Source of the DNA: Wenzhouxiangella sp. AB-CW3
Lineage (GTDB): Bacteria > Pseudomonadota > Gammaproteobacteria > Xanthomonadales > Wenzhouxiangellaceae
Assembly (NCBI RefSeq): GCF_014725735.1
Contig: NZ_CP061368.1
Span: 1,751,225-1,815,224 of the forward strand
Direction of reading: 5' to 3'
DNA length: 64,000 nucleotides
Position numbers and translations under genes: made by a program. The notes under the pieces were generated by a model. It worked only from the letters and a program-made list of their open reading frames with translations. It was not told the origin of the DNA and ran no database searches. This document shows, one piece after another, positions 29,891-38,294 of the stretch. The first letter of the stretch is position 1, and the number at the start of each line of letters is the position of its first letter.

Positions 29891-29918
29891 TCGGGCCGGA
29901 ACCGAAGCAGCAGACACA

Positions 29919-29950
29919 AAAGAGGGCTGCGGCAAAACCGCAGCCCTTTT
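29919..29950. terminator. Bidirectional rho-independent terminator (usp / tRNA-Asn)
   Basis: GGGCTGCGG at 29924-29932 pairs with CCGCAGCCC at 29938-29946 around CAAAA and is followed by TTTT on the plus strand. Upstream AAAAGA provides TCTTTT on the minus strand. It lies between the usp stop (29890) and the 3' end of tRNA-Asn (29957), so it serves both convergent units. Confidence 0.88.
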
Positions 29951-29956
29951 CAATTC

Positions 29957-30033
29957 TGGCTCCCCGGGTCGGATTCGAACCAACGACCTAGTGATTAACA
30001 GTCACCCGCTCTAACCAGCTGAGCTACCGGGGA
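29957..30033 (-). tRNA. tRNA-Asn, anticodon GTT
   Basis: On the minus strand the 77-base cloverleaf has acceptor stem TCCCCGG/CCGGGGA, D-arm AGCTCAGCTGGTTAGAGC, anticodon loop CTGTTAA (anticodon at 29997-29999) and T-arm with GGTTCGAATCC. The discriminator is G and CCA is encoded. It is a single tRNA unit with its own promoter and a terminator just beyond the 3' end. Confidence 0.97.
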
Positions 30034-30048
30034 ATCGTGAAGCCGCGT

Positions 30049-30077
30049 ATTCTGATGGATCTTCCCTTGGGAGTCAA
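30049..30077 (-). promoter_or_regulatory. Promoter of tRNA-Asn
   Basis: On the minus strand TTGACT (30072-30077), a 17-base spacer and CAGAAT (30049-30054) form a sigma-70 promoter. A GC-rich discriminator (CGCGGC) follows, typical of stably regulated tRNA promoters. Transcription would begin about 9 bases before the mature 5' end. Confidence 0.65.
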
Positions 30078-30154
30078 TACCCCCGGGCCGTTCATTGGCT
30101 GATCTTCGGCACCGAGCTTGCTTGCGACGTTGCGTGATTCCGGAGTGCATCGGG

Positions 30155-30162
30155 TATACAAT
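30155..30162 (+). promoter_or_regulatory. Candidate -10 element (TATACAAT) of ndk
   Basis: TATACAAT lies 95 bases before the ndk ATG. TTGCGT at 30130-30135 is too far (21 bases) to be a standard -35. The leader between contains a GC-rich inverted segment (GGCCGGCGCAATGGCC) of unknown role. Confidence 0.35.
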
Positions 30163-30257
30163 GGCGCACTTTTGTCACGGGCCGGCGCAATGGCCTTCAG
30201 CGCCCTGGCTGGCCACTGTTTTTCATTACTTGAGTGAACCCTAAAGAAGGAGTCCGC

Positions 30258-30677
30258 ATGGAGCGCACACTGTCGATCATCAAGCCCGATGCCGTGGCCA
30301 AGAACGTTATTGGCGAGATCTATACCCGTTTCGAACGCGCCGGCCTGAAAATCGTTGCCGCGCGCATGAAGCATCTGACCCGGGAAGAGGCCGAGGGCTT
30401 CTATGCTGTGCACCGCGAGCGCCCCTTCTTTGCCGACCTGGTTGAGTTCATGACCTCGGGGCCGGTGATGATCCAGGTGTTGGAAGGCGAAAATGCGATT
30501 AATCGCAATCGCGAGCTGATGGGAGCGACCGACCCGCGGCAGGCCGCTCCGGGGACTATTCGAGCCGATTTTGCCACCAGCATTGACGCCAATGCCGTGC
30601 ATGGATCGGACGCCGAAGAGACGGCAAAAGAAGAAATCGCCTTCTTTTTTGGCGATGATGCGATATACTCACGGTAA
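30258..30677 (+). CDS. ndk: Nucleoside diphosphate kinase
   Basis: Transfers phosphate between NTPs and NDPs through a phosphohistidine. The 139-residue product opens [20 protein letters not shown]. It has the catalytic His115 in [14 protein letters not shown] and the nucleotide-binding [21 protein letters not shown] sits 4-9 bases before the ATG at 30258. The frame is open slightly upstream, but the family N-terminus begins here. It is followed by rlmN, a conserved neighbour. Confidence 0.97.
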   Translation: MERTLSIIKPDAVAKNVIGEIYTRFERAGLKIVAARMKHLTREEAEGFYAVHRERPFFADLVEFMTSGPVMIQVLEGENAINRNRELMGATDPRQAAPGTIRADFATSIDANAVHGSDAEETAKEEIAFFFGDDAIYSR

Positions 30678-30697
30678 TTATCAGAGAAATACGGCAA

Positions 30698-31816
30698 ATG
30701 CCCGCAGGGCCTGAAGAAAAAGTTAACCTGCTCGGTCTCGACCGGGCAGGTCTTGAGCGGTTTTTCGTCGACTTGGGCGAAAAACCGTTTCGTGCGCGCC
30801 AGATACTGCAGTGGATTCACCAGCGTGGCGTGACAGACTTTGCCGACATGACCGATTTGTCAATGGCGCTCAGGCAGCGTCTGGACGCCAGGGCGCGGAT
30901 GACGCCGCCGAGCATCATCAGCGAACAGTGCTCGGATGACGGCACGGTCAAGTGGCTGATGGGCACTGAAGGTGGAAATGCCGTCGAGACTGTCTATATC
31001 CCCGAGCCGAGCCGCGGCACCCTGTGTATTTCCTCGCAGGTCGGGTGCATGCTCAACTGCACCTTCTGTTCGACCGCCACCCAGGGGTTCAGTCGCAACC
31101 TGTCTGCTGCCGAGATCATCGGTCAGGTCTGGCAGGCCGCAACCACCCTGGGGCACGAGCGGCACGGTCAGCGGCGGATCACCAATGTGGTGTTCATGGG
31201 GATGGGCGAGCCCATGCTGAATCTCGAAGCGGTCAAGCCGGCGCTGTCACTGCTGCGCGACGATCTGGCCTACGGGCTGGCATCACGCCGGGTGACCATC
31301 TCAACCGCCGGGGTGATACCCGGTATCGATGACCTGGCCGAAGGCGTCGAGTTCGCACTGGCGGTATCGTTGCACGCTGCGGATAATGAACTCAGGTCGA
31401 GGCTGGTACCGCTGAATCGCAAGTATCCCGTCGAGGAACTGATCGAAGCCTGTAAGCGCTACACGCGCGGCCACCATCGTCGTTCGGTGACCTTCGAGTA
31501 CACCATGATCGATGGAGTCAATGACCAGCCACAGCATGCCCGGGCCCTGGTGAGGCGGCTCAGTTGCCTGCCGTGCAAGATTAATCTGATACCGTTCAAT
31601 CCCTTTCCCGGAACGCCATTCAAGCCGTCCAGCGGCGAGACTATCTACGAGTTCCAGAAGATTACCCGGGCGGCTGGCCTCATCACCACGGTGCGCAAGA
31701 CCCGGGGTGAGGATATCGATGCAGCCTGCGGACAGCTGGTCGGCAAGCTGCTTTCACCCAGTCAGCGTCGATTGCTGGTGCAGCAGCAACTGGCCCGACA
31801 GGCGGTGGCATCATGA
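30698..31816 (+). CDS. rlmN: Dual-specificity 23S rRNA/tRNA (adenine-C2)-methyltransferase RlmN
   Basis: Radical SAM enzyme that makes m2A2503 in 23S rRNA and m2A37 in some tRNAs. The 372-residue protein has the N-terminal accessory domain (LGEKPFRARQILQWIHQRG). The cluster-binding motif is C117-x3-C121-x2-C124 (SQVGCMLNCTFCSTATQGF). Gly-rich SAM contacts (VVFMGMGEPMLN) and the catalytic C-terminal Cys344 (GEDIDAACGQL) are present. It overlaps pilW by an ATGA junction. Confidence 0.96.
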   Translation: MPAGPEEKVNLLGLDRAGLERFFVDLGEKPFRARQILQWIHQRGVTDFADMTDLSMALRQRLDARARMTPPSIISEQCSDDGTVKWLMGTEGGNAVETVYIPEPSRGTLCISSQVGCMLNCTFCSTATQGFSRNLSAAEIIGQVWQAATTLGHERHGQRRITNVVFMGMGEPMLNLEAVKPALSLLRDDLAYGLASRRVTISTAGVIPGIDDLAEGVEFALAVSLHAADNELRSRLVPLNRKYPVEELIEACKRYTRGHHRRSVTFEYTMIDGVNDQPQHARALVRRLSCLPCKINLIPFNPFPGTPFKPSSGETIYEFQKITRAAGLITTVRKTRGEDIDAACGQLVGKLLSPSQRRLLVQQQLARQAVAS

Positions 31817-32601
31817 GGCAGGCAGCCGGAATTCTGGTTGTCATCGCTTCAAGCCTGGCGCTGTTTGGCTGCGCCGCCACCCCTGAAACCGACCCAACGA
31901 CCCGCACGGGTATGGACCGGGTGAGCCCGGTGCGCGCGGCCGAGGTCAATACACGACTGGGTATTGGCTACCTTGAGCGTGGCGAACGTCGCCTGGCCAT
32001 GGAAAAGCTCAATACGGCGCTTCGTCATGACAGTGAACATGTTCCTGCCATGGTGGCGTTGGCGCTCATCTACGAAGAACTGGGCAACAGCGACCAGGCC
32101 GAGCGGCATTTCAGGCAGGCGATTCGCAGGGCACCGACCGATGGCGCCACGCTGAACAGCTATGCCGTGTTCCTGTGTCGTCGGGATGATTTTGACGAGG
32201 CTGAAGGTTACTTCGGGCGGGCCCTGCAGGATCCGTTCTACGAAACACCCGAGGTCGTGCACCTCAATGCCGGTGCCTGTGCGCGCCGCTCCGGACAGTT
32301 CGACAGCGCTGAGATCCATCTGCGCCGCGCCCTGGAGCGGGATGCAGAATTGCCGGGCGCGCTGTATCACCTGGCGCAGCTCTATTACGAGCGCGAAGAG
32401 GCATTTCGTGCGCGTGCCTTCCTGCAGCGCTTCGAGGCATCCGGTGAGACCGAACCCGCGGCACTGCTACTGGGATACAGAATAGAAAGCAGCCTGGGCA
32501 ATCCAGCAGAGGCCGGGCAGTATGTGAGTATTCTGGAGGAGCGTTTTCCGGACTCCCGGGAGGCGAGAGAGCTTAGACGACAAATAGAAGACAATGACTG
32601 A
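31813..32601 (+). CDS. pilW: Type IV pilus biogenesis/stability lipoprotein PilW (PilF)
   Basis: Outer-membrane lipoprotein that helps multimerise the PilQ secretin. The 262-residue product has lipobox LALFGC (Cys20). About six TPR repeats run from 45 to 255 (for example NTRLGIGYLERGERRLAMEK and ALIYEELGNSDQAERHFRQA). The position between rlmN and rodZ is the standard pilF/pilW locus, and pilZ elsewhere in the window supports type IV pili in this organism. It overlaps rodZ by 8 bases. Confidence 0.93.
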   Translation: MRQAAGILVVIASSLALFGCAATPETDPTTRTGMDRVSPVRAAEVNTRLGIGYLERGERRLAMEKLNTALRHDSEHVPAMVALALIYEELGNSDQAERHFRQAIRRAPTDGATLNSYAVFLCRRDDFDEAEGYFGRALQDPFYETPEVVHLNAGACARRSGQFDSAEIHLRRALERDAELPGALYHLAQLYYEREEAFRARAFLQRFEASGETEPAALLLGYRIESSLGNPAEAGQYVSILEERFPDSREARELRRQIEDND

Positions 32602-33553
32602 TACGACCAGCGAAACCAGCAAGGAAGAAGCCGGTGCGTACGTTCGAATAGGGGCGAGCCTGCATCAGGCAAGGACAGAGGCCGGACTCGAGCTTGGCGA
32701 GGTTAGTCGCCGACTAAAGCTCTCCGGCATGATTGTGGAGGATCTCGAGCAGGGCAGGGTCGAAGACCTTTCGTCGATCTACCGGCGGGGTTACATCACC
32801 AATTACGCGCGGCTGCTGGGGCTGGACCCGGAGGCGCTTCTGGCCGAAGTGGAAGAGGATACGCCACCGGAGTTGCGCGAAGTGCTGCCAGGGCAGGCGC
32901 CGGCCTGGAAGTTTGAGAGATACCTGAAGATTGCAACGTATGTTCTTGTAACTACAGTTATTGTGCCGCCGCTTCTGTACTTTTTTATTGAGGGCGGATC
33001 GCGCATCATGGAGCGTGACCCGGTGGCGGTGACCGATGAGTCGGCTGTCGTGCCCGAGCCCTCCGAAGACGGCCTGCAGGCCAACAACGGTATGCGCGTG
33101 GCCCGCGCCGAGAATGAAGAAGCAGAACGTGAAACGCGTGACAGCGGTCATGTGTCGGCTTCCGCCTTGCCGTTGTCGGCGATCCGGCCGGTACGCGAAG
33201 CGGAGTCGGAGACCGAGCGGCAGCAAGAGCAGATGCTGTTGCCTGCGCTGGAGTTGCTGGAAATGTCGGGCAGTCCGGTCGCGGCGGGGCCGGTGGAGCA
33301 TGAGTTGCGGATCGAAGTGGTGGAAGACTCCTGGATAGAAATTCATGCCGCCGACGGTGAACGGCTGGAGTACGATCTCCTGCGTGCCGGCCAGGAACGC
33401 AGCTACCGTGGTGAGGCGCCATTCCAGCTGTTGCTTGGACGCGCCAGTGCCGTGAACCTGGTGCTGGACGGCGAGGCCGTGACCTTCGATGGTCATGATC
33501 GTGCCGACCTCATGCGCATTCGGTTGCTCGCCGGAGGTGACGTCGAGCACTGA
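32594..33553 (+). CDS. rodZ: Cytoskeletal adaptor RodZ
   Basis: Links MreB to the elongation machinery and sets rod shape. The 319 residues contain a cytoplasmic helix-turn-helix domain (about 15-85; GASLHQARTEAGLELGEVSR, SSIYRRGYITNYARLLGLD), a TM helix (about 113-135) and a periplasmic linker. The C-terminal DUF4115 beta domain (about 230-315) contains VVEDSWIEIHAADGERLEYD. In most relatives ispG follows directly, but here the next gene is hisS. Confidence 0.93.
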   Translation: MTDTTSETSKEEAGAYVRIGASLHQARTEAGLELGEVSRRLKLSGMIVEDLEQGRVEDLSSIYRRGYITNYARLLGLDPEALLAEVEEDTPPELREVLPGQAPAWKFERYLKIATYVLVTTVIVPPLLYFFIEGGSRIMERDPVAVTDESAVVPEPSEDGLQANNGMRVARAENEEAERETRDSGHVSASALPLSAIRPVREAESETERQQEQMLLPALELLEMSGSPVAAGPVEHELRIEVVEDSWIEIHAADGERLEYDLLRAGQERSYRGEAPFQLLLGRASAVNLVLDGEAVTFDGHDRADLMRIRLLAGGDVEH

Positions 33554-33596
33554 CGCTGGCCCGGTCAACGCCGGCCTGCCCGGTCGGCGGACGCCC

Positions 33597-33624
33597 GGCC
33601 CGGTTTGTTGGTTGGCGCCGGGCC
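33597..33624 (+). terminator. Weak hairpin after rodZ (possible terminator)
   Basis: GGCCCGG at 33597-33603 pairs with CCGGGCC at 33618-33624 around a 14-base loop and is followed by GTTCTTGC, only a poor T-tract. The 174-base gap between rodZ and hisS holds nothing else I recognise; ispG, expected here, is absent. Confidence 0.3.
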
Positions 33625-33727
33625 GTTCTTGCAATAACCCGAACCACCCGGCATGGTCTGGGCCAGTATCCCTGGCCATGACATCACTTTCTTGCACAAA
33701 ATCACTTCGGAAGCCCAGACAGCGGAC

Positions 33728-35008
33728 ATGAACAACATTCAGTCGATTCGCGGCATGCATGACATTCTTCCCGAGCAGTCGCCATTGTGGCGCTGGCTGG
33801 AGAAGCGAGTATCGAACGCATTTGCCGCCTACGATTTCCAGGAAATTCGCATCCCCATGCTGGAGAAGGCCGAGGTGTTTACTCGTGCCATCGGGCAGGC
33901 CACCGATGTGGTGGAAAAGGAGATGTATACTTTTGAGGATCGCAACGGCGAGCTGTTGAGCCTGCGGCCAGAAGGGACTGCGGGCGTGGTGCGTTCGGCA
34001 ATCCAGCATGGTCTGCTGAGTGTGCCGGGCCTGAAGGTCTGGTACCAGGGTCCGATGTTCCGGCATGAGCGGCCGCAGAAGGGGCGTCAACGCCAGTTTC
34101 ACCAGTTCGGTGCGGAGGTGTTCGGTATCGAGGCGGCGGCTGCCGATGCCGAGCTGATCGCTCTGGGCGAGAGAATCTGGCGCGCGATCGGACTGTCTGA
34201 CCGGGTGCGGCTGGAAATCAACTCGCTGGGTGATCGCGAAGACCGGCAGCGCTACCGTCGGCAGCTCGTGGACTTCCTGCAGCCTCATCGGGATGCGCTG
34301 GATGAAGACAGCCAGCGTCGTCTGGAGACGAATCCCCTGCGCATTTTCGACAGCAAGAACGAGCGCACCCGGCAGATCATGGCCAACGCGCCCCGGTTGG
34401 CCGATGCGCTGAGCGAGCCGGCCCGCGCGCACTTCGAAGAGGTTTGCGGCCTGCTCGACGATCTCGGGATCGCCTATGAGATCAATCCCGGACTGGTGCG
34501 CGGGCTGGATTACTACTGCCGTACCGTTTTTGAATGGATCACCGAGGATCTCGGCGCCCAGGGCACGGTCTGTGCCGGAGGCCGCTACAATGACCTGGTC
34601 GAGATTCAGGGGGGCAAGCCAACACCCGGGATCGGATTTGCCATGGGTGTAGAGCGTCTGCTGGCCCTGCTGGAGTCGGCTGGCGTGGAGGCTGCCCAGG
34701 CGCCACATGTGTTCATCGTTTCACGCGTGGCACCACAAACCATGCTGTCAGTGGCCGAGCGTCTCCGCGACGAGGTGCCCGAGCTGCGTGTTGCGGTGTC
34801 ACTGGCCGGTGGCAGCATGAAGTCGCAGTTCAAGCGGGCTGATCGCAGCGGTGCCCGCTGGAGCGTCATCCTGGGTGAATCCGAGATCGAGGCCGGACAG
34901 GTGGCGATCAAGGATCTGCGGGCTGAACGCGGCGAGCAGGAAATGGTCCATCTGGACGAGCTGGCCGGCCATCTGCAATCAGCGCTTGCCGGAACCGAGC
35001 GCGGCTGA
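33728..35008 (+). CDS. hisS: Histidyl-tRNA synthetase
   Basis: Class II synthetase charging tRNA-His. The 426 residues (E. coli 424) show motif 2 (KVWYQGPMFRHERPQKGRQR), the histidine-specific LVRGLDYYCRTVFEW and AGGRYNDLV, and motif 3 GIGFAMGVERLLAL. The C-terminal anticodon-binding domain ends the protein. The start at 33728 gives MNNIQSIRGMHDILPEQSP, which matches the family; the ribosome site is weak. It heads the hisS-yfgM-bamB-der series. Confidence 0.96.
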   Translation: MNNIQSIRGMHDILPEQSPLWRWLEKRVSNAFAAYDFQEIRIPMLEKAEVFTRAIGQATDVVEKEMYTFEDRNGELLSLRPEGTAGVVRSAIQHGLLSVPGLKVWYQGPMFRHERPQKGRQRQFHQFGAEVFGIEAAAADAELIALGERIWRAIGLSDRVRLEINSLGDREDRQRYRRQLVDFLQPHRDALDEDSQRRLETNPLRIFDSKNERTRQIMANAPRLADALSEPARAHFEEVCGLLDDLGIAYEINPGLVRGLDYYCRTVFEWITEDLGAQGTVCAGGRYNDLVEIQGGKPTPGIGFAMGVERLLALLESAGVEAAQAPHVFIVSRVAPQTMLSVAERLRDEVPELRVAVSLAGGSMKSQFKRADRSGARWSVILGESEIEAGQVAIKDLRAERGEQEMVHLDELAGHLQSALAGTERG

Positions 35009-35060
35009 TTTATCATGGCCTGGCCGACATTCGAATGACACTTTCAGGAAGCAAACACTC

Positions 35061-35711
35061 ATGGCCGTAGAGCTTTACGACGAACACGAACAGGGCGAAC
35101 GCGTACGCCAGTGGATCAAGGAGTATGCCCCGGCGATCGTGATGGGGCTGGTGCTGGCCTTTGGCGGCATCTTCGGTTTCCGCTACTGGCAGGATCAGCA
35201 GGCCAGCCAGGCCGTGCTGGCCTCGGAGTACTACGAGGTAGTCCGCCAGGCTGTTGAAGGCGGCAATCTTGCGGCGGCTGAAGAACAGTTCGACATCATG
35301 CGCGACTCGATCCGCCGCAATGCCTATGTCGGCCTGGCCGGCATGCACCTGGCCGCGGCGCTGGTTGCCGATGGACGACTGTCTCCGGCAAAGCGGATCT
35401 ACAGCGACATTCTTGACGATCGCCGGATGGACTCACTGCACCCGGTGGCGACCCTCAGGTTGGTCAGGGTTCTGGAAGCCCAGGGTGAGCATGACGAGGC
35501 GCTGGCGCTGCTCGATCGGGCGGCCCCGGCCGGCTTTAAGGGCGCCTGGGCCGAAGCGCGCGGCGATGTCCTGTTCGAGCGTGGTCGCGTTGAGGAAGCG
35601 CGGCTGGCCTGGCAGGAGGCGCTGGACAACCCACCTTCGGAAGGCGCCAACCCGCGCCTGATAGAGATGAAGATTGATGCCACCGGGCCGACGGCGGAGG
35701 ACCCGTCGTGA
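35061..35711 (+). CDS. yfgM: SecYEG-associated periplasmic TPR protein YfgM
   Basis: A 216-residue ancillary subunit of the SecYEG-PpiD translocon that helps pass secreted proteins to periplasmic chaperones. It has a short cytoplasmic N-terminus (DEHEQGERVRQWIKEYAPAI), one TM helix at about 23-42 and a periplasmic TPR-like helical domain to the end. AGGAAG precedes the ATG at 35061. It overlaps bamB by 4 bases, as in E. coli and Pseudomonas. Confidence 0.94.
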   Translation: MAVELYDEHEQGERVRQWIKEYAPAIVMGLVLAFGGIFGFRYWQDQQASQAVLASEYYEVVRQAVEGGNLAAAEEQFDIMRDSIRRNAYVGLAGMHLAAALVADGRLSPAKRIYSDILDDRRMDSLHPVATLRLVRVLEAQGEHDEALALLDRAAPAGFKGAWAEARGDVLFERGRVEEARLAWQEALDNPPSEGANPRLIEMKIDATGPTAEDPS

Positions 35712-36871
35712 GGCGATTGCTGCAAATCCCGATGATATGCATTGTTGTTGTCGCGCTGACCGGATGCGGCATTTTCTCTCGTGACGACGACACGCTGGCG
35801 CCGGCCGAATTGGTCGAGTTCAGTCCGTCGCTCGAAGTCGAGCGGCTCTGGTCCACCGACACCGGCAGGGGCATGAGCCGGAGTCGGCCCAATTTCCGGC
35901 CCTATTTCGACGGTGGGCGGATCTGGACCGGCGATCATCGGGGCCGGGTGGTCGCTGTCAATGCCGACAGCGGTCGTGTCGAGCAACGCTTCGATACCGA
36001 CCTGGCGCTGTCGGCCGGCCCGGCGGTTCAGGACGGCCTGATTCTGCTCGGCAGCTTTGATGGCGATGTGGTCGTGCTCGACGCTGAAACCGGCGAAGAA
36101 AGATGGAGAGCCCGGGTGTCGTCAGAGGTGCTGTCCTATCCCGCCCTGGCCGATGGCGTTGTCGTGGCCCGTTCGATCGATGGGCGCGTGTACGGCTTCG
36201 ATGTAGAGAACGGACGCCGTATCTGGGTGCATGATCGCAGCGTGCCACTGTTGACACTGCGCGGCACCAGTGATCCGCTGGTTCGGGCCGGTCAGGTTTT
36301 CATTGGTTATGACGATGGCATGGTCAGTGCGCTGCGGGTCAGAGACGGCAGTGTTCTGTGGGAGCAGCGGGTCAGTCAGCCCGAGGGGCGGACCGAGCTG
36401 GAGCGCATGGCCGACATCGATGGGCCCATGGCCATTGTCGGCACAGAGCTTTACGTGGTGACCTACCATGGCCGCATGGCCGGTATGGCGCTGGAGTCGG
36501 GCCGGATGATGTGGGTCAAGGACCTGTCTTCCCATACGGGCCTGAGTCTCAGGCGCACCCAGCTGGCCGCCAGCGACAACGACGACGCCGTCTGGCTGGT
36601 TGATCGCAGGAATGGCGCGACTCTGTGGCGTGACGAGCAGCTCAAGCGCCGCCAGATCACCCGACCGGTGTTTTACGGCAGCCAGATTGTTGTCGTCGAT
36701 GTCGAGGGCTACATGCATTTCTATGACATCGACAGCGGTGAGTTCTCGGCGCGCACCCAGTTCAGTCGCAACGCACCGGCAGATGCGCCGCTGGTGGTCG
36801 GCAACACCCTCTACATGCTCGACGAGAATGGAACACTCAGCGCCTGGCGCGCGGGCCGTCCGTCCAGCTAG
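35708..36871 (+). CDS. bamB: Outer membrane protein assembly factor BamB
   Basis: Lipoprotein of the BAM complex that assists beta-barrel insertion. The 387-residue product starts at a GTG within the end of yfgM. It has lipobox VALTGC (Cys20) and an eight-bladed PQQ-like propeller, visible as repeated blades such as VVVLDAETGEERWRARVSSE and VYGFDVENGRRIWVHDRSVP. It precedes der by 13 bases, the usual arrangement. Confidence 0.95.
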   Translation: MRRLLQIPMICIVVVALTGCGIFSRDDDTLAPAELVEFSPSLEVERLWSTDTGRGMSRSRPNFRPYFDGGRIWTGDHRGRVVAVNADSGRVEQRFDTDLALSAGPAVQDGLILLGSFDGDVVVLDAETGEERWRARVSSEVLSYPALADGVVVARSIDGRVYGFDVENGRRIWVHDRSVPLLTLRGTSDPLVRAGQVFIGYDDGMVSALRVRDGSVLWEQRVSQPEGRTELERMADIDGPMAIVGTELYVVTYHGRMAGMALESGRMMWVKDLSSHTGLSLRRTQLAASDNDDAVWLVDRRNGATLWRDEQLKRRQITRPVFYGSQIVVVDVEGYMHFYDIDSGEFSARTQFSRNAPADAPLVVGNTLYMLDENGTLSAWRAGRPSS

Positions 36872-36884
36872 GCCAGACACCATC

Positions 36885-38294
36885 ATGAGCTCACTGCCGG
36901 TTGTAGCGATCGTCGGCCGGCCCAATGTCGGCAAATCCACGCTGTTCAATGCGTTGACGCGCACCCGGGACGCGCTGGTGGCCGACATGCCGGGCGTGAC
37001 CCGCGACCGGATCTACGGCCGTGCCACCGTGGACGGCCGGCCGGTCATCCTGATCGACACCGGAGGCCTGGATCAGGCCTCCGATGAGGTGGAAACGGGC
37101 GCCCAGTCGCAGACCCGCCAGGCCATCGCCGAGGCCGACCTGGTGGTCTTCATGACCGATGCCCGTGCCGGCATCGTCCCGGTGGAGCATGAGATTGCCG
37201 CCGAACTGCGCGAGGGCGGCAAGCGCGTCATACACGTCATCAACAAGACCGATGGTCTCAATACCGACATGGCAGTGGCCGAGGGGGCTGAACTTGGCAT
37301 GGGCCGGTCATTTCCGATTGCCGCCAGCCATCGCCATGGTCTCGGACAACTCGACAGAGAAATCGGGGAGCTGCTGCCCCAGGCCGGTGCCAGTGACGAG
37401 CAGGAGGTGGATGCCGATATTCACCTGGCGCTGATTGGGCGCCCCAATGCCGGCAAGTCAACCCTGCTCAACCGCCTGCTCGGCGAACAGCGTGCACTGG
37501 CCACGCCGATTCCCGGCACGACCCGGGATCCGATTCATGCGGTTGTCGAGCGTGATGGCACCACCTTTCACCTGGTCGACACCGCGGGTATCCGCCGTCG
37601 TCGTGGCTCGCATGAAGGCGTGGAGCGTTTCAGTACCATCAAGGCGCTTCAGGCTGTCGAGAAGGCCCGTATCGTTTGCCTGGTCTGCGACAGTACCGAG
37701 GGCATCACCGAGCAGGATGCCCGCCTGGCCGGACATGTCATTGAAGCCGGGCGTGGGCTGGTTCTGGTGCTGAACAAGTGGGATGCCATCGACAGTGACA
37801 AGCGCCGCGCGGTGCTGTCCGAAGTGGCCGAGCGCCTTGATTTTGCCCGCTTTGCCCCGGTGGTGACGCTTTCGGCGCTGCATGGCAGTGGCCTGGGAGA
37901 GCTCACCGATGCGGTCGAGCACGTCAATGAGGTAGGGATGGCCGAGCTGTCGACATCTGCCCTGACACGTGTTCTGCGCCGGGCGGTCGAAGCTCATCCG
38001 CCCCCGTCGATTCGACGTCTCAGCCCGAAGTTGCGCTATGCACACGGCGGCGGGCATTTCCCGTACCGTGTGGTCATCCATGGCAATCGGACCGAGCATG
38101 TGCCGGACCAGTACCGGCGCTACCTGGTCAACAGTTTCCGGAAGCAGTTCGACCTGACCGGGGTGCCGGTACGGCTTGTGTTCCGGGAAAGCGACAACCC
38201 TTATGCCGGTCGCGGCAACCGCCTCACGCCGCGCCAGGTTCAGAAGCGAAAGCGGTTGAAGAAGTTTGTCAGACGCAAGCAAAGAAAACGCTGA
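36885..38294 (+). CDS. der: Ribosome biogenesis GTPase Der
   Basis: Double GTPase needed for 50S assembly. The 469 residues contain G domain 1 (P-loop GRPNVGKST at about 11-19, DTGG, NKTD) and an acidic linker. G domain 2 follows (GRPNAGKST near 185, DTAGIRRR, NKWDA), then the C-terminal KH-like domain. It ends in a strongly basic tail (RQVQKRKRLKKFVRRKQRKR) like other Der proteins. The stop lies inside the next gene. Confidence 0.96.
   Translation: MSSLPVVAIVGRPNVGKSTLFNALTRTRDALVADMPGVTRDRIYGRATVDGRPVILIDTGGLDQASDEVETGAQSQTRQAIAEADLVVFMTDARAGIVPVEHEIAAELREGGKRVIHVINKTDGLNTDMAVAEGAELGMGRSFPIAASHRHGLGQLDREIGELLPQAGASDEQEVDADIHLALIGRPNAGKSTLLNRLLGEQRALATPIPGTTRDPIHAVVERDGTTFHLVDTAGIRRRRGSHEGVERFSTIKALQAVEKARIVCLVCDSTEGITEQDARLAGHVIEAGRGLVLVLNKWDAIDSDKRRAVLSEVAERLDFARFAPVVTLSALHGSGLGELTDAVEHVNEVGMAELSTSALTRVLRRAVEAHPPPSIRRLSPKLRYAHGGGHFPYRVVIHGNRTEHVPDQYRRYLVNSFRKQFDLTGVPVRLVFRESDNPYAGRGNRLTPRQVQKRKRLKKFVRRKQRKR

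Noticed and set aside
32714-34708. 664-codon minus-strand frame opposite rodZ and hisS
   Set aside because: It crosses two real genes and an intergenic gap antisense and has no protein-like features.
33728-35008. hisS as a HisZ paralogue
   Set aside because: All three class II motifs and the histidine-specific residues are intact, and the neighbours are those of true hisS.
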